Below are positions 62,610-64,000 of a stretch of 64,000 nucleotides of DNA, in pieces. Under the pieces are notes generated by a model. It did not search any database. It had not been told where the DNA came from and saw only the letters and a program-made list of their open reading frames with translations. The translations under genes and the position numbers were made by a program. Positions within the stretch are counted from its first letter, which is position 1. The number at the start of each line of letters is the position of its first letter. The DNA comes from Haloarcula japonica DSM 6131 (GTDB lineage Archaea; Halobacteriota; Halobacteria; Halobacteriales; Haloarculaceae), in assembly GCF_000336635.1 (NCBI RefSeq), contig NZ_AOLY01000048.1:1-64000 (forward strand). The letters run 5' to 3'.

Positions 62610-64000
62610 TTACTCCGAGAGAGTCAGTCCGACGACAGAGGCCGGCGGCGCATCGAACGTGACCGCACCGTCGCCCTCATCGTCGACAGACAGGTCCGAA
62701 CTCGCGAAGGATTCGGCGTTGTCCTTCGTCGAGTACTCGCGAATGTCCTTCCCGTCGAACAGTACAGTGGCCGACTCGACCGTTGCCTCGGTCCCGGCGT
62801 CGACGGTGATCGTCTCGGCTTCGTCGTGGCGGCGGTTCGACGCCGTGACGAACAGTTCGCCGTCGCCTTTCGAGGCAGACGCCGAGACCATCGGCACGTC
62901 GTGGTCCTCCGCCTCGAAGGATTCCACGTCGGTGTCGACGCTCGTCTCCAGCGCGGTCTGTCCCACATGGTTCTCGTAGAGCTCGAACACGCGGAACGTC
63001 GGCGTACGCCACGCGTCCTCCTCGTCGGTCTGGACGAGACACTGCAAGACGTTGACGGTCTGAGCGATGTTCGCCATCGAGACCACGTCCGCGCGGTCGT
63101 GGATGAGGTCGAGGACGCCGGCCGTCGCCACCGCGTCCCGGACGGTGTTCTCCTGTTCGAGGCCGTTGTCGTTCTTCGCCTCCGGATGCCACGCACCCCA
63201 CTCGTCAACGATGATGCCGACCTCGTCCTTCGGGACGAAGTCCGAGATGGTCTCGGCGGCCCGGTCGATGTCGCCCGCGATCTTCTCGGCCCGCGCGAAC
63301 ATCTTGTAGTACTGGTCGTCGGAGAAGTCCACGTCACCGCCCGCTTGGTAGTAACGATGGACCGAGAAGTGATCGAGCAGATTGAACGGGGAGCCCATCC
63401 CGAGGAAGGTGCCTGGGCCGAACTCCATGCCACCGTTGAGGTTCTCGAAGAAGACCCGGTTCCAATCGTCGGTGAGGTGACCGCAGGCGATGAACTCCGT
63501 CGATTCGGCGTTCATCAGGTTGTCGAAGCCGTTGAAGTAGTTCGCGAAGCGGCGATACTCGTCGGCGTACTCGTCCGGCGCGAACCGGCCGCCACAGCCC
63601 CAGTTCTCGTTCCCGATTCCCCAGTACTTCACCCCATAGGGCTCTTCCTGGCCGTTCTCGCGTCGGCGATCCGCCAGTTCTGTGTCGCCATCGTAGTTAC
63701 AGTATTCGATCCAGTCCAGGGCCTCCTGTGGCGTGGAGGACCCGACGTTGACCGCGATATACGGGTCTGTTTCGAGGAGCTGACAGAGCCGGAGGAACTC
63801 GTCTGTGCCGAACTGGTTCGACTCCTCTGGGACGTTCTCACGGCCCTGTGTCCACCACAGGTTCCGGCGTCGGGGCCGCTCGTCTCGGGGGCCAACCCCG
63901 TCCTCCCAGTGGTAGTCGTCGGCGAAACAGCCGCCCGGCCATCGAAGGACGGGCATTTCGAGGTCACGGAGGAGTTCGACGGTGTCCATCCGAATGCCGT
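62610..64000 (-). CDS. GH51 alpha-L-arabinofuranosidase (5' end beyond window)
   Basis: The visible 463 residues match GH51: PVLRWPGGCFADDYHWEDG, GPRDERP, the acid/base Glu in YWGIGNENWG and the nucleophile Glu in GIIVDEWGAWHPE, followed by the C-terminal beta-sandwich. The frame is open to the window edge, and residues GIR precede the first visible Met (63989), as in family members, so the true start lies outside. GH51 enzymes release arabinose from arabino-oligosaccharides inside the cell. No signal peptide can be judged. It completes an arabinan-use module with the Asp-box enzyme and importer 3. Confidence 0.92.
   Translation of the reverse strand, partial: GIRMDTVELLRDLEMPVLRWPGGCFADDYHWEDGVGPRDERPRRRNLWWTQGRENVPEESNQFGTDEFLRLCQLLETDPYIAVNVGSSTPQEALDWIEYCNYDGDTELADRRRENGQEEPYGVKYWGIGNENWGCGGRFAPDEYADEYRRFANYFNGFDNLMNAESTEFIACGHLTDDWNRVFFENLNGGMEFGPGTFLGMGSPFNLLDHFSVHRYYQAGGDVDFSDDQYYKMFARAEKIAGDIDRAAETISDFVPKDEVGIIVDEWGAWHPEAKNDNGLEQENTVRDAVATAGVLDLIHDRADVVSMANIAQTVNVLQCLVQTDEEDAWRTPTFRVFELYENHVGQTALETSVDTDVESFEAEDHDVPMVSASASKGDGELFVTASNRRHDEAETITVDAGTEATVESATVLFDGKDIREYSTKDNAESFASSDLSVDDEGDGAVTFDAPPASVVGLTLSE

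Noticed and set aside
1-64000. CRISPR arrays, rRNA and tRNA genes
   Set aside because: No regularly spaced repeats and no tRNA T-arm/acceptor pattern or rRNA sequence were noticed on reading both strands; a tRNAscan and CRISPR finder run would settle it.

Overview
The window is from a haloarchaeon. The proteins are strongly acidic, many genes look leaderless, and several products belong to haloarchaea-restricted families: an RdfA-like protein with an archaea-specific SMC-related partner, a halocyanin, SecY with a DUF106/EMC3-like partner, and Tat-exported lipoproteins with an LAGC lipobox. The arrangement resembles Haloarculaceae-type accessory DNA, but I cannot assign a genus. No rRNA, tRNA or CRISPR array was seen.

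Region 1 (1-20,958) looks like a catabolic island. Relics of the same transposase C-terminus (IS6/ISH14-15 type, identified from memory) lie at both ends in the same orientation. Between them are an alpha/beta hydrolase, a flavin reductase-like protein, a thiolase / HMG-CoA-synthase-like / DUF35 operon, a branched-chain-type ABC transporter without a binding protein (LivHM and LivFG in convergent blocks), two iron-ADH-family proteins, an MmsA-type dehydrogenase, a luciferase-like flavin monooxygenase, a VOC protein, a TatD-like hydrolase and a CaiB-type CoA transferase. It also carries riboflavin genes (a short ribK with a structured leader, and ribB). A 201-aa stand-alone sensor of the XylR_N/V4R type keeps the residue spacing of bacterial phenol sensors. 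Together this suggests import, activation, flavin-dependent oxidation and CoA-linked cleavage of an aromatic or cyclic organic acid, with its own flavin supply.

Region 2 (21,000-30,300) holds an rdfA-like gene with an SMC/Rad50-like ATPase, a zinc-finger gene broken by a TAG, an ABC-2 exporter, an extra SecY plus DUF106 (YidC/EMC3-like) module with an unknown membrane protein between them, a small zinc protein and a halocyanin.

Region 3 (30,300-38,950) is low in genes and decayed. It has scrambled fragments of an APC permease/UspA fusion around a GT-C-type glycosyltransferase, followed by small membrane proteins, a membrane-anchored winged-helix protein and short hypotheticals.

Region 4 (38,970-64,000) is a carbohydrate-uptake region with three CUT1-type ABC importers. 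The first sits between an inositol-monophosphatase-family gene and a PI-PLC-like/ricin-lectin protein. The second is next to an IclR regulator, a D-2-hydroxyacid dehydrogenase and another IMPase-family gene, with CCAAAC/GTTTGG inverted repeats in the divergent promoter. The third is linked to a DUF624-like membrane protein, a BNR/Asp-box exo-hydrolase and a GH51 arabinofuranosidase that runs off the window, which points to arabinan or arabino-oligosaccharide use.
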